Positions 25,220-47,800 of a stretch of 64,000 bases of DNA are shown one piece after another. Both the position numbers and the translations under genes were made by a program. Numbering within the stretch: position 1 is the first letter of the stretch; each line of letters starts with the position of its first letter. The DNA is taken from NCBI RefSeq assembly GCF_014646255.1, contig NZ_BMNC01000006.1, positions 453,502-517,501 on the forward strand. Direction: 5' to 3'. The DNA is from Lentzea pudingi (lineage in GTDB: Bacteria > Actinomycetota > Actinomycetes > Mycobacteriales > Pseudonocardiaceae). The notes beneath the pieces were generated by a model. The model worked only from the letters and a program-made list of their open reading frames with translations. It was not told the DNA's origin and did not search any database.

Positions 25220-26020
25220 TCAGGATTCGAGCGCACGCCCACCGTGGAGCGTTTCGGCGTAGGAGAAGTAGTGCCCCTGTCCCACGCTGATCGGCGCGAG
25301 CGCCCTCAGGTCAGCGAGATCGGCGGGCAGGTCGTCGAACAGGGTCAGCTCGGCGTCTCCGGACCACACCGGCGAGAACTCCACACCGTCCACAACGGAC
25401 GCCACCAGCTCGGAGACGGGTTTCTCGTCCGGCAGCCACGGCGGGATGACCCGGTTGTGCGCCAGCGGAACGGTGTGCAGGCGCGGCGGCTCGGCGGCTT
25501 CGGCCCGCAGGGTCACGGCCGCTTCGGCGACGCGGCGGCCCAGCACGGACAGCGATCCGGCGAGGCGGCCCCCCGGCGAGATCCGCGGACCGGCCCTGCC
25601 GACGGACGCCGGACGGGTCTGGTGGATCTCGCCGAACTGCTTGGGCATGCCCTGCAGCCAGCCGCGGACGAGCGGTACCGAGCGGTCGACCCAGGCGTAC
25701 GGGCACCTCGCGAGCTGTTCGCCCCGGAACTCGCAGGCGAGCAGGAGCAGGAACTCGCCGAACTGGGCGCGCTGCGGATCAGCGAGTTCGGCGCCGTCTG
25801 CCGAAGTCCACTGCCACTGCGCGAAAACAGCCGCGGCGGCGCCGGGATCGCTGCCGGGTGAGAGCCCCGGCGGCAGGAACGCGGCGGCGGCCTCGGGGTT
25901 CACCCGGTAGTCCACCATGAGGATGTCGCCGGAGAAGTGCCACGGCGGCGGGGTGAGCATCGAGGACCGGCCGGACGGCGACAACGGCAGGCTGTAGCCG
26001 GACAGCCCCTGGTCGATCAT
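25220..26020 (-). CDS. mppR: Acetoacetate-decarboxylase-fold enzyme, MppR homologue
   Basis: A 266-residue member of the acetoacetate decarboxylase superfamily. Visible are the N-terminal PPWHFSGDILMVDYRV, the CPYAWVDRSVPLVRGW strand and the GMPKQFGEI segment, whose lysine (K127) matches the Schiff-base lysine of the family. In enduracididine synthesis MppR cyclises the 4-hydroxy-2-oxo-arginine product of MppP by dehydration, giving the ketone form of the cyclic guanidino acid. ATG 26020 is chosen because GGAAGGGAA precedes it and it overlaps mppQ by four bases; the open frame continuing to 26209 is shadow. Context between mppQ and mppJ decides the assignment. Confidence 0.85.
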   Translation of the reverse strand: MIDQGLSGYSLPLSPSGRSSMLTPPPWHFSGDILMVDYRVNPEAAAAFLPPGLSPGSDPGAAAAVFAQWQWTSADGAELADPQRAQFGEFLLLLACEFRGEQLARCPYAWVDRSVPLVRGWLQGMPKQFGEIHQTRPASVGRAGPRISPGGRLAGSLSVLGRRVAEAAVTLRAEAAEPPRLHTVPLAHNRVIPPWLPDEKPVSELVASVVDGVEFSPVWSGDAELTLFDDLPADLADLRALAPISVGQGHYFSYAETLHGGRALES

Positions 26021-27210
26021 GACGTTCCCTTCCAGGCGGCTGCCAGCCGGGCGGCGGCGGCACGCAGCAGCGACGGTGAGTTGAAGCTGTAGGAGAGGCG
26101 CACCGCGGGCGTGCCGGTGCGGCCGAACCGGGAGCCGGCGGCGACGACGACCCCGCACTCCCGGGCGGCGGCGAGCAACACCGGCTCGGGCTGTGCCGCC
26201 TCCAGCCACAGGAAGAAGCCGCCCTGCGGCCGCCGCACCTCGACGGTTCCCCGCAGGTGCTCGGTGACGGCCCCGTGCAGGGCGTCACGACGGTCGCGGA
26301 GCCGGGAGCGCAGCCAGTCGAGGTGCCGGTCGAACCCGCCGTCGCGCAGCAGGGTCGCGACGGCCAGCGAGCAGGTGTGGTTGGCGCTGCCGCCGCTGAC
26401 CAGCAGGCCGCGGGAGGCCAGCCGGTCGACGACCGTCCGGTCGGCCTGCAGCCAGCCCAGGCGCAGACCGGGACCGAGGACCTTGGAGATGGTCCGCAGC
26501 CGCACCACCCCGCGCTGCCCCGCGAGGGAGGCGAGCGACGGCGGCACACCGGTGCCGTCCAGGTCCAGTTCGGCATAGGCGTCGTCCTCGACGAGGAGCA
26601 CCTGGTGCCGGGCGGCCACCTCCAGCACCGCGAGCCGGCGCCGCAGCGGCATGACGGTGCCGGTCGGGTTGTGGAAGGTCGGCGTGAGCACGACGAACGC
26701 CACCTGCCCCGCCGCCGTGCGCAGCGCCTCGTCCAGCGCCTCGGGCACGATGCCGTCCGCGTCGGTGGCGACCTCACGCAGGACCAGGCCGCAGTCGCGC
26801 AGCACGGCCCGGCCGAAGTCGTACCCGGTCCGCTCGACGAGCACCTGCTGTCCCGGAGCGGCCAGTGCCGTGCCGAGCAGGTGCAGGGCGTGCGAACTTC
26901 CCGCGGTGACGAGGATGTTCTCCGCGGCGCAGGGCGTTCCGTCGAGTGCGGTGGCGCGGTCGGCGACGGCCTCGCGGAACGGCAGCGCGCCCCGGTTCTC
27001 GCCGTAGCTCAGTGCCGCGGCACCGAACTCCGGCACCATCCGCGCGTAGGCCTCGCCGATCAGGTCGACCGGCAGCAGGCCCGGTTCGAGGTAGCCGGGA
27101 CCGAGATCCGCGGTGCCGGGCGGGGACACCGCCTGGACCGTGCCCGCCCGCCAGTGCCGGTCGTGCGAGGACGGCCCGGCGGTGTCCTGCCGGGCGAGCA
27201 GGACGCTCAT
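26017..27210 (-). CDS. mppQ: PLP aminotransferase, MppQ homologue
   Basis: A 397-residue fold-type I aminotransferase of class I/II. It lacks the N-terminal HTH of MocR regulators. Motifs: SYGENRGALPFREAVA (68-83), TPTFHNPTGTVMPL (176-189, Asn contact to the cofactor), VEDDAYAELD (207-216) and the Schiff-base lysine in RTISKVLGPGLRLGWL (K243). In the enduracididine pathway MppQ aminates 2-ketoenduracididine to L-enduracididine, the step after MppR. It overlaps mppP upstream and mppR downstream by four bases each, so the three are produced together. Confidence 0.85.
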   Translation of the reverse strand: MSVLLARQDTAGPSSHDRHWRAGTVQAVSPPGTADLGPGYLEPGLLPVDLIGEAYARMVPEFGAAALSYGENRGALPFREAVADRATALDGTPCAAENILVTAGSSHALHLLGTALAAPGQQVLVERTGYDFGRAVLRDCGLVLREVATDADGIVPEALDEALRTAAGQVAFVVLTPTFHNPTGTVMPLRRRLAVLEVAARHQVLLVEDDAYAELDLDGTGVPPSLASLAGQRGVVRLRTISKVLGPGLRLGWLQADRTVVDRLASRGLLVSGGSANHTCSLAVATLLRDGGFDRHLDWLRSRLRDRRDALHGAVTEHLRGTVEVRRPQGGFFLWLEAAQPEPVLLAAARECGVVVAAGSRFGRTGTPAVRLSYSFNSPSLLRAAAARLAAAWKGTS

Positions 27211-28340
27211 CCCTGCAACAACACGGTGCGCAGGGCCTCGGCCGCACCCCGCACCGCGGACTCGGAGCGCGACAGGGCGATGCGCAGCAGGTGATCACCC
27301 TCGTGCGGGCGGGCCCAGTGGAACTTCTGGCAGGGCAGCACGAACACGTTGAAGTCCTGCACCCTCGACCACACCTCGAGACCCTGCCGGTCCCCGACGT
27401 GGAGCCGTTCGACGCTGGCCCTGCTGTGGGTGTCGGGGAAGCTGACACCGGGCACGCCGGCGAGCACGGACCGCAGCACGGACCGGTTGCGGGCGATGAA
27501 CTGGTGCAGCTCGGCGAGGCCACCGCCGGCGGCGTCCTCGGAGAAGCGCCGGATCATCCCCATGATCACCGGTGAGACGCCGAGCAGGATGTCCGAGTAG
27601 ATCTCGCGCACCGGCAGACCGACGTTCTCCGACGACACCAGGAAACCGATCTTCAGCTCCTGGGTGGGCCACAGCTTGCCGGTGTCCTCGATGACCACCC
27701 AGCGGCAGCCGCTGTCGCGCAGGATCGCGTAGTGGTCGTAGTGCGCGTCGGTGTCGAAGCCCCGGAACGAGGTGTCGAGGGTGAGCACGACGTCGTGCTC
27801 GGCGCACTGCTCCGCCAGCCGGCGCAGCCGTTCGGCCGGCAGCACCCGGCCGGTGGGGTTGTTCGGCGTCGTCACGAACACGCAGCCGAGCTGGGAGAGC
27901 AGCTCGCCGGGCAGGTCGCCCGCGTGCAGCGCGTCCTCCTCCACCGGCACCAGGCGCAGGCCGACACCGCGCAGGATGTCCGGGATGTTGTCGAACGTCG
28001 GGTGGATCAGGCCGATGGTGTCCACCTCGGTCGCCAGGGACCGGGCGAAGATCTCCATTGCCACGGAAGAGGAGTAGCAGCTCAGCACCCGGCCGGACGG
28101 GAAGCTGGACTGGCCGAGCAGCTCGAAGTAGGCCTGCTTGGCCGAGGCTTCCACCTCCTCCACCGGGAGCTTGACCGCCTCGGCCCAGAGGCCGGGCAGG
28201 TCGTCGATGATCCGGACCTGGCTGGACGTGAGCGCCTGGCGGGCGTGGCCGTCCGACAGGTTCAGCGGGCTGTTGAGCGCCAGGTACTCGAACTGGGTCA
28301 GGTTGCCCAGCTCAGCGGAAGAACTCGTGGTGACAGTCAT
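27207..28340 (-). CDS. mppP: PLP-dependent L-arginine oxidase/hydroxylase, MppP homologue
   Basis: A 377-residue fold-type I PLP protein, the length of MppP. It opens with LTQFEYLALNSPLNLSDGHARQA, continues with GRVLSCYSSSVAMEIFARSL and VTTPNNPTGRVL (156-167), and holds the cofactor lysine in VIEDTGKLWPT (K222). These strings match MppP, which despite its aminotransferase fold uses O2 to convert L-arginine into 4-hydroxy-2-oxo-5-guanidinovalerate, the first step to enduracididine. ATG 28340 gives the family length; GTG codons at 28358 and 28364 are alternatives. It is the first gene of the left-arm operon and is divergent from the glycosyltransferase at 28674. Confidence 0.88.
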   Translation of the reverse strand: MTVTTSSSAELGNLTQFEYLALNSPLNLSDGHARQALTSSQVRIIDDLPGLWAEAVKLPVEEVEASAKQAYFELLGQSSFPSGRVLSCYSSSVAMEIFARSLATEVDTIGLIHPTFDNIPDILRGVGLRLVPVEEDALHAGDLPGELLSQLGCVFVTTPNNPTGRVLPAERLRRLAEQCAEHDVVLTLDTSFRGFDTDAHYDHYAILRDSGCRWVVIEDTGKLWPTQELKIGFLVSSENVGLPVREIYSDILLGVSPVIMGMIRRFSEDAAGGGLAELHQFIARNRSVLRSVLAGVPGVSFPDTHSRASVERLHVGDRQGLEVWSRVQDFNVFVLPCQKFHWARPHEGDHLLRIALSRSESAVRGAAEALRTVLLQG

Positions 28341-28673
28341 TGCGTGGATTCCGTTCACAAGCACCTTTGGGAATGGGCACGAGAATCAAGCTGCTTGGAG
28401 CCCAGCGCAGGAACGAAATACCATTCCCCCAGTGCTGAACTCACCGGTCGCCTAGTCGGCCACCGGGATAGGACGACGCAACGCTAACAGGCCCACGACC
28501 GTCACGAGCTGGCAAAAGACCGGGATCGACGACCGGAGGGCCGACTCACCTGGGACATTTCCCGTGCGGTCAAACTGCACCGGTCGAACTTGAACCAGCA
28601 GCGAAATTCCTTACCCGTCCGGAAGACGCCTCGGATACTGGCCGTCGCGGACTACCGGGACGAAGTGAGGACG
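28341..28673. promoter_or_regulatory. Divergent promoter region of mppP and glycosyltransferase
   Basis: About 330 bases between two divergently transcribed cluster genes, so both promoters should lie here. Relatively A+T-rich patches at 28385-28425 and 28590-28620 are the best places to look. I see no clear palindromic operator. GTGAGGACG just before ATG 28674 is the ribosome site for the glycosyltransferase. Confidence 0.45.
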
Positions 28674-30191
28674 ATGTCGATCACACAGGAACACACTGGG
28701 ACGGACACTCCGACGCCGGCCGCGGCACCGGTGGTGCGCTGGCCGGCACTGGTCGCGGTGGGCGGTGCGGTGACCGCGCTGCTGCTCGTGCTGGCTCCCC
28801 GGCACGGCTACTACCTCGACGAGCTGTACTTCCGGGTGGCCGGGCGGAACCTGGACTGGGGATACGAGGACCAGCCGCCACTCGTGGCGCTGCTGGCCGC
28901 CGTGCAGACGGCGCTCTTCGGCGACACGGTCACCGCCCTGCGCGTCGTACCCGCGGTGCTGGCCGGTGCCGGCGTGGTGGTCGCGGGTCTGATCGCGCGG
29001 GAACTGGGCGGCGCCGGAGCGGCGCAGGTGCTCGCGGCGGCCGCCGCGGGGGGTGCGATGAGCTCTCTCGCCGCGGGGCACACCCTGCACCCGACAGCCA
29101 TCGACCACCTGGTGTGGCTGACCATCTGCTGGCTCGTGATCCGGCTGATCCGCACGCGGGACTCGCGGCTGTGGCTGGGGATCGGCTTGGTCGCCGGGAT
29201 CGGCATGCAGTCGAAGAACCTGGTCGTGCTGCTGGTGCTGGGCCTGCTCGGCGGACTGCTGCTCACCGGTGGCCGCTCGCTGCTGCGGGACCGGTTCCTG
29301 CTGTTCGGCGTCGCGCTCGGGCTGGCGATCGCGGCGCCCGCGCTGCTGTGGCAGGCCAGTCACGGCTGGCCGCAGTTCACCGTGGCCGGGGAGCTGTCCG
29401 GCGGGCCGAGCGTGAACACCGCGATCAGCTTCGTCATCGGCCAGTTCCTGTTCGCCGGGCTGCTGCTGGCTCCGGTGTGGATCGGCGGTCTGGTGGCACT
29501 GCTGCGGCGCCCGGACTGGCGGCCGTACAAGGCGATCGGAGTGGCCTACCTGCTGATCGTCGTCCTGCTGCTGGCGCTGGGCGGATTCCCCCGCTACAAC
29601 GAGGGCATGCTCGTGGCCCTGGTGGCGATCGGCGCGGTGCCGGCGGTCCGGTGGGCGCGCACCAGGGTGAAGCAGACCGTCCTGGTGGTCGCGGTGGTGG
29701 CCAACGCCGCCCTGGGCGCGATCGTGGTGCTGCCGGTGCTGCCCGTCCAGTCCTATCTGGACAACCCGGTGCTGGCGGGGCTGGGTGGCGAGGTGCAGAC
29801 CGGACAGACCGGCGCCGAGGAGCTCACCGCGCAGGTGGCCGCCGTCTACGAGCGGCTGCCGGAGGCGGACAAGCCGAAGACGATCATCTACGGGCACGAC
29901 TACAGCCAGGCGGGCGCGGTGGACCGGTACGGCGCCGGACTGCCCAAGGCCTACAGCGGCAACAACTCCTACGCCGGTTTCGGCGTTCCGGACGAGGACA
30001 AGACCCTCGTGATCGCGATCGGTGTCGACAAGGGCACCTTCGGCGAACTGTTCAACTCCTGCGAGGTCCGGGGCAGGCTGACCTTCGCACTGCCGAACAT
30101 CAACCAGGACAAGGAGGTCCTGGTCTGCGGCGGGCCGAAGGACACCTGGGCCCGGACGTGGCCGAAGCTCCACTGGACCGGCACGTTCTGA
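28674..30191 (+). CDS. ArnT/GT39-like membrane glycosyltransferase 1
   Basis: A 505-residue GT-C glycosyltransferase with about ten membrane helices. After the first helix comes GYYLDELYFRVAGRNLDWGYEDQPPL: the DE pair in the first extracytoplasmic loop is the catalytic/metal site of polyprenyl-phosphate-sugar transferases, and GYxDQPPL is typical of this subfamily. The C-terminal 130 residues form an outward-facing soluble domain (IIYGHDYSQAGAVDRYG). Mannopeptimycins carry O- and N-linked mannoses added by such enzymes, so a role in mannosylating the cyclic peptide outside or at the membrane is a reasonable inference. ATG 28674 gives nearly the same length as the second copy at 54382. Confidence 0.78.
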   Translation: MSITQEHTGTDTPTPAAAPVVRWPALVAVGGAVTALLLVLAPRHGYYLDELYFRVAGRNLDWGYEDQPPLVALLAAVQTALFGDTVTALRVVPAVLAGAGVVVAGLIARELGGAGAAQVLAAAAAGGAMSSLAAGHTLHPTAIDHLVWLTICWLVIRLIRTRDSRLWLGIGLVAGIGMQSKNLVVLLVLGLLGGLLLTGGRSLLRDRFLLFGVALGLAIAAPALLWQASHGWPQFTVAGELSGGPSVNTAISFVIGQFLFAGLLLAPVWIGGLVALLRRPDWRPYKAIGVAYLLIVVLLLALGGFPRYNEGMLVALVAIGAVPAVRWARTRVKQTVLVVAVVANAALGAIVVLPVLPVQSYLDNPVLAGLGGEVQTGQTGAEELTAQVAAVYERLPEADKPKTIIYGHDYSQAGAVDRYGAGLPKAYSGNNSYAGFGVPDEDKTLVIAIGVDKGTFGELFNSCEVRGRLTFALPNINQDKEVLVCGGPKDTWARTWPKLHWTGTF

Positions 30192-30200
30192 CGCCGTTCA

Positions 30201-30238
30201 CGACGAAGGCCCTGCCACGCGGCAGGGCCTTCGTCGTT
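30201..30238. terminator. Bidirectional terminator between glycosyltransferase and MFS genes
   Basis: A 17-bp perfect stem (30201-30217 with 30222-30238) with a four-base loop stands between convergent genes, 9 bases from one stop and 7 from the other. Confidence 0.88.
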
Positions 30239-30245
30239 GCCGGGA

Positions 30246-31514
30246 TCAGGCGGACACGGGCTCCTCTTCGAGAGCCTTGACCGCGGGAAAGCGGCGCAGG
30301 ACGGGGCTGGCGGTGGAGGCCAGCGCCACCAGGAGCAGTCCGCCCGCGCAGACGAGAACGGCCTTGCGCCCGTCACCGAGACCGCCCAGCAGGAAGGCGC
30401 CGATCAGGGGCCCCAGTGCCGCGGCGGCACCGGAGGCGAGGGCCACGAGGCCGGAGAGGCGGCCCCGGAGCTCGTCGGGCGTGGTGGTGATCTGGTAGGT
30501 CAGCACCACGGTGTTGGCCACCGGCGCGAAGAAGGCGGCGGCACCGAGGAGCGCGCCCAGGGGCACGCCGGTGGGCACCACGGTCATCAACGCCACTGCG
30601 ACGGTGAGGATCCAGCTGAAGCCGATCACCACCACCGAGGGCTTCACCGCGTCGTGCAACCATCCCGCCGCGATGGCGCCGAGGATCCCACCGGCACCGA
30701 AGCAGGCCATCATCAGGCCGATCTGGCCCGCCCCGACCCCGTCCTGCTCGGACATCGCCAGGATGATGATCAGCAACGCCGAGAACACCATGTTGGCGAC
30801 GACCGCCCACGCCATGGTGGTGCGGATGACCCTGTTGCGCAGCACCCACCGCAGCCCCTCGGTGAACTGCCCCCGGAAACCGGCCGGGGGTTCGGCGACC
30901 GCGTCCCGGCCCGCGTCCGCGGTCCGGGGCAGCCGCAGGAACAGCATGGTGCCGAAGGAGATCGTCAGGATGACGGCGTCCGCCAGGAACGGGCTGATCG
31001 GGTGCAGCGCGAACAGGTAGCCCGCGACGATCGGGCCGAGCAGCATCGCGAGGAACGGCCTGGCGGCGTTGCGGGCCACGGCGGCGGACAGCTGCGACGC
31101 GGGCACGACGCTCGGCAGCGCCGCCTGCTCGGCCGGCTGGAACACCGATCCGAGCACGCCCTCCAGCACCGCCACGGCGAGCAGGTGGGCGAACGTGTAG
31201 GAGTCCAGGTACAGCGCCAGGGCCAGGCTGGAGACGGCCAGCGCGCGCAACGCCTGGCAGATCAGCATGATCTTCCTGCGGTCCCACCGGTCGGCGAGGA
31301 CCCCGGCGGGAGCGGCGGCGGACATGGTGGCCACGGCCAGGACCGACGACGCCACGCCCATCTGCAGCGGGGAACCCGCCATCGAGAGGATGAGCAGCGG
31401 GAAGGCGATCAGGATGAGCTCGCTCGCGAACTCGGAGAACAGCTGCCCGCTCCACAGGATGTGGTAGTTCCTGTTCCTGGACAGCGGGACGTCCGGTGCG
31501 GCACCGTCCGACAT
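30246..31514 (-). CDS. MFS exporter
   Basis: A 422-residue major facilitator of the MFS_3/enterobactin-exporter-like group with 12 predicted helices. The loop between helices 2 and 3 has the signature ADRWDRRKIML (residues 74-84); the second half repeats GRLSGLVALASG at the equivalent place. It is the last gene of the NRPS operon, 14 bases after the cyclase gene, with GAGGGG as ribosome site. Export of the finished peptide, and so self-protection, is the likely function; direct substrate evidence is lacking. Confidence 0.82.
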   Translation of the reverse strand: MSDGAAPDVPLSRNRNYHILWSGQLFSEFASELILIAFPLLILSMAGSPLQMGVASSVLAVATMSAAAPAGVLADRWDRRKIMLICQALRALAVSSLALALYLDSYTFAHLLAVAVLEGVLGSVFQPAEQAALPSVVPASQLSAAVARNAARPFLAMLLGPIVAGYLFALHPISPFLADAVILTISFGTMLFLRLPRTADAGRDAVAEPPAGFRGQFTEGLRWVLRNRVIRTTMAWAVVANMVFSALLIIILAMSEQDGVGAGQIGLMMACFGAGGILGAIAAGWLHDAVKPSVVVIGFSWILTVAVALMTVVPTGVPLGALLGAAAFFAPVANTVVLTYQITTTPDELRGRLSGLVALASGAAAALGPLIGAFLLGGLGDGRKAVLVCAGGLLLVALASTASPVLRRFPAVKALEEEPVSA

Positions 31515-31528
31515 GACTGGTTTCCCCT

Positions 31529-32718
31529 CTAGAGCTTGCGGGACAGGCGACCGGAGATCTGCACGTGCGTGATGCCGTCGCCGGCACCGGTGATGAAGCG
31601 GCCGGCGTAGGTCATCCGGCCGGAGGTGAGCTCCGTGGCGAGGAAGCGGCGGCCGGCGAAGCAGGTCAGCCCGGCGTAGGGCCGGCCTCCCAGTGCCAGC
31701 GCGAGGTCGCCGGTGGACGTGGTGGTCACGTCGAGCACCAGGTCACCGTTGGCGTAGCGACCGGCCGCTCCCGCCGGCGGCGGCACCGGGTCACCGGCGC
31801 CGGGCAGGGAGGAGAAGGGGTGGTCACCCACCGCCATCCCCTGGTCCGCCAACCGTTCCAGCAACGCCTGCCACAGCCGCGGTCCGGTGCCGGCGTTCGT
31901 GGTGAGCACGACCGCGTCCCCGGTGCCGGGGTCGAACCGCACGTGGGCGGAGGTGCCGTCGCCGGTGCCGTCGTGCCCCCACCAGGACCGGTGACGGGCC
32001 CAGCCGAGTCCCCAGCCGTCGGCCATGCCGAACGGTCCGATCGGCATCCCGGTCAGCTGGTCCTCGCACATCGGCCCGGACCCTCCCGTCAGCGACGCCA
32101 GATCAGCCGCGCTCAACGCGAGTCCGCCTGCGGGGTCCTCGATCGCCGGGCCGGGCGATCCGTCGAGCGCCACGGTGCTCGCTCCACTTCGGACGGTGTG
32201 CCCGGTGGCGACCGCGGCCGCCGGGGTGATGCCCAGGGGCTCCAGCACGATGGCGTTCACCGCGTCCCTCCAGGTCATCCCGGTGATCACCTCCGCGAGG
32301 TGGCCGGCCAGCACGTAACCCGCGTTGGAGTAGGAGAACTGGCCGCCCGGCGGGAACGGCGCCTCGTGCGAGCGCGCCGCCCAGCGGGCCCGGCTGAGGG
32401 TCTCGTCCTGTTCGCGCAGGGTGGCGGGCAGTCCGGCGGTGTGGCTGAGCAGCTGCCGCGCCGTCCGGTCGCGGTGAACCGGGCCCAGGTGCTCCTCCAG
32501 TGAGGCGTCCAGGTCCAGCTCACCGTCCTCGACCAGGGCCATCACCAGCATCGCGGTGACCGGCTTGGTGATCGAGCCCAGCGGGAACGCCGAGTCCTCG
32601 GTCACCGGGTCGCCGCCGAGGCGGAGCACCCCGGCGGCGGACACCGTCGTCTCGCCGCCGCGCCGGACCACCAGCTGGGCGCCCGGGACCTGGTGCCGCT
32701 CCAGGAGTTCGCCGAGCA

Positions 32719-32719
<1 letters not shown>
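31529..32719 (-). CDS. mppK: PBP-type thioesterase (peptide cyclase), MppK/SurE-like
   Basis: A 396-residue serine hydrolase of the penicillin-binding/class C fold without a signal peptide, hence cytoplasmic. SITK (S49, K52) holds the nucleophile, YSN is at 130-132 and HDG at 249-251 takes the place of KTG. A beta-rich C-terminal domain (from about 310) resembles the lipocalin-like part of SurE-type enzymes. These stand-alone PBP-type thioesterases release and cyclise peptides whose last residue is D (or Gly) from NRPSs that lack a terminal thioesterase. Exactly that is seen upstream: the NRPS ends in an epimerisation domain, and its stop overlaps this start by one base. A true beta-lactamase is unlikely given the context. 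Confidence 0.82.
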
Positions 32720-44856
<12,137 letters not shown>

Positions 44857-44857
44857 G

Positions 44858-47800
44858 TCAGTGGACCCCGAGCTCGGCTTCCAGACCGGCGAGGACCTTG
44901 TCCTGCACCAGTTCCGAAAGCGCGTCGATGGTCGGGGCGTCGAAGAACTCGCGAGGTGACATCTCGATGTCGAAGGCCAGCCGGACCCTGGAGGTCAGCT
45001 TCAGCACGGAGATCGAGTCACCGCCGAGCTCGAAGAAGCTGTCCTGGACGCCGACCTTCTCCAGGCCGAGGACCTCGGCGTAGATGGCGGTCAGCGACTC
45101 CTGGGTCGGGTCGGTGGGCGGCAGGTACCCGGCGGCGACCGCGTCGGCGCGGCCCGGCTCGGGCAGGGCCCTGCGGTCGATCTTGCCGGTCGGCCCCAGC
45201 GGCAGGGTCTCGAGCACCACGACCTGTGCCGGGACCATGAAGTCCGGCAGCTCCGCCGCCAGCACCTCCCGGAGGTTCGCCGTGATCGTCCGGCCGGCCG
45301 CGGACACGTAGCCGACGAGCCGCCTGCGGTCCCCGTCGCCGGTCGCGACGACCGCGGCCTCGGCGACCTCGGGGTGCCGCAGCAGCGCGTTCTCCACCTC
45401 GGCCAGCTCCACCCGGTAACCGCGGATCTTGACCTGGTCGTCCACGCGCCCGGCGAAGTCCAGCCAGCCGGGTTCGCTCCAGCGCACGAGGTCGCCGGTG
45501 CGGTACAGCCGGGATCCCGGGGGCCCGAAGGGGTTGGCCACGAACCTCTCCGCGGTCAGCTCGGGCCGGTCCACGTAGCCGCGGCCGAGCCCGGCGCCAC
45601 CGATGTACAGCTCGCCGGTCATCCCCGGCGGCACCGGCGACAGGTCGGCGTCCAGCACGTACAGCTCGGCGTTCGGCACCGGTGGCCCCAGCGGGACGGC
45701 GCGGTAGGGGGCGTCCGGCCTGGCCTGGAACAGGGTGACCGCCAGCGCGGTCTCGCTGGGGCCGTAGATGTTGACCAGGCGCATCCGCCGCGACCACGCG
45801 TCGGCCAGGTCCCTGGGCAGGACGTCGCCGCCGACGCCCACCGCCGCGAGGTCCGGGAACGTGGCCGGGTCGAGCAGCGGCAGCACCGCGGGCGGCAGCG
45901 TCAGCGCGGTGATCCTTCTGTCGCGCAGCTGCGCCGGCAGGTCGTCCACCTGACCCTGACCGTCCACTGTGGCCATGACGAGGGTCGCGCCGGAGGCGAG
46001 CGTCATGAAGACGTCCCAGACCCCGCCGTCGAAGCTCATCGTGTAGAACTGCAGCTTCCGGCTGCCCGGCTTCAGGTCGTAGTGCTCGATGCCGGACAGG
46101 ATGACGTTCACCAGGGACCGGTGTTCGATCATCACGCCCTTGGGCCGGCCGGTGGAGCCGGACGTGTAGACCACGTAGGCCAGGTCGCGGGAGCTGCTGC
46201 CGGGCACGCGCGGCGCGGTCCTGCCCCTCCTGGCGACCTCGGCGGCGATCCGTTCCACGGCGATCACCTCACCGGCACCGCCCGCGAACGAGTCCAGCAG
46301 CCGTTCCTGGGTCAGCAAGACCGGTGGCCTGGTCTCCGCCAGCATGTGGGCGAGCCGCGCGGCCGGGAACCTCGGGTCCAGCGGCACGTACCCGGCGCCG
46401 GCCTTGAGCACCGCGAGGATCGCGACGACGAGCTCGAGGTTCCGGTCCAGCGCGATGCCCACGAGGGTGTCGCGCCGGACACCGCGGGAGACGAGGTAGC
46501 GGGCCAGCCGGTTGGCGCGGAGGTCCAGTTCCCCGTAGGTGAGCGTCTGGTCGCCGTCCTCGACCGCGACGGCCGACGGGTCCCGGCGGACCCGCTCGGC
46601 GATCAGCTCGTCCATCCGGCGGTCCACCGAGTACGCGGACTCCGTGGCCGTCCACTCGTGCACGGTCCGCCGGTACTCGTCGGGACTGATCATCCGCAGG
46701 TCGCGCACGGAGGTGACGTGCGGCCCGGAGATCTCGGTCAGCAGCCTGCCGAACCGGGCGGCCAGCTCCCGCGCCGTGTCCGCGGTGAACAGCGCCGGGT
46801 CGTACCGCAACGACAGGCGCAGCCCGTCGCCGGGGTAGACGACCAGGGCGAGCGGGTAGCCGGAGATCTCGGTGGACGTCACCTCGAGGAGCTCGAGCCC
46901 GTTGGCGGCGGCCGCGTCGTGGTCGATCGGGTAGTTCTCGAACACGACGATGCTCTCGAACAGCGCCGTACCGGCCGGGACGGCGGTGCACTCCTGGGTC
47001 TGCGCCGACGAGATCCAGTCGTACTCCCTGGCCGCGACCTGGGAGCGCTGCAGCTCGGACAACCAGTCGGAGAGGGCGAGGTCACCCCGCACCCGCACGC
47101 GGACCGGCAGGGTGTTGATCATCGGGCCGACGATCCTGTCGGCGTCCAGCAGGTCGGTGGGACGGCCCGAGACGGTGGCGCCGAAGACGACGTCGCGCTC
47201 CCCGCTGTACCGCGAGAGCAGCAACGCCCACGCACCCTGGACCAGGGTGTTGAGGGTGAGCCGGTGCTCCCGGGCCCACGCGGCCGCACCGCCTGCGTCC
47301 ACGTCCACCTCGACGGTGGCGGTGGAGGCGGTGCGATGCCCGCCGGACGGCGCGATGTCGTAGGGCAGCGCGGTGGGCGCGGTCAGCCCGGCCAGCTCCG
47401 CCGTCCAGAACTCCCGCGCGGCCTGCTCGTCGCGGCCACGCAGCCAGCGCACGTAGTCGGCGAACGGGCGGCGCGGCGCGGGCCTCGTGCTCCGTCCCGC
47501 GGCGAGGGCGGCGTACCGGACGAACACCTCGCCCAGCACCTGGTACGCGCTGGTGCCGTCCATCAACAGGTGGTGCACCGTCCACAACAGACGGACACGG
47601 CCCTCGGCGAGCCGGATCAGGGTGACCCTGGTGGCCGGGGCGGCGGTGAGGTCCAGGCCCGCGGCCCGGTCGGCGGCACGCAGGGCGGTGAGCTCCCGTT
47701 CCCGCTCGTCCTCGGGAAGGCCCCGCCAGTCGAGGTGGGTGATCGGGACCTCGACCTGCCGGTGCACCAGCTGCACGGGTCCTTCGAGGCCCTCCCAGAC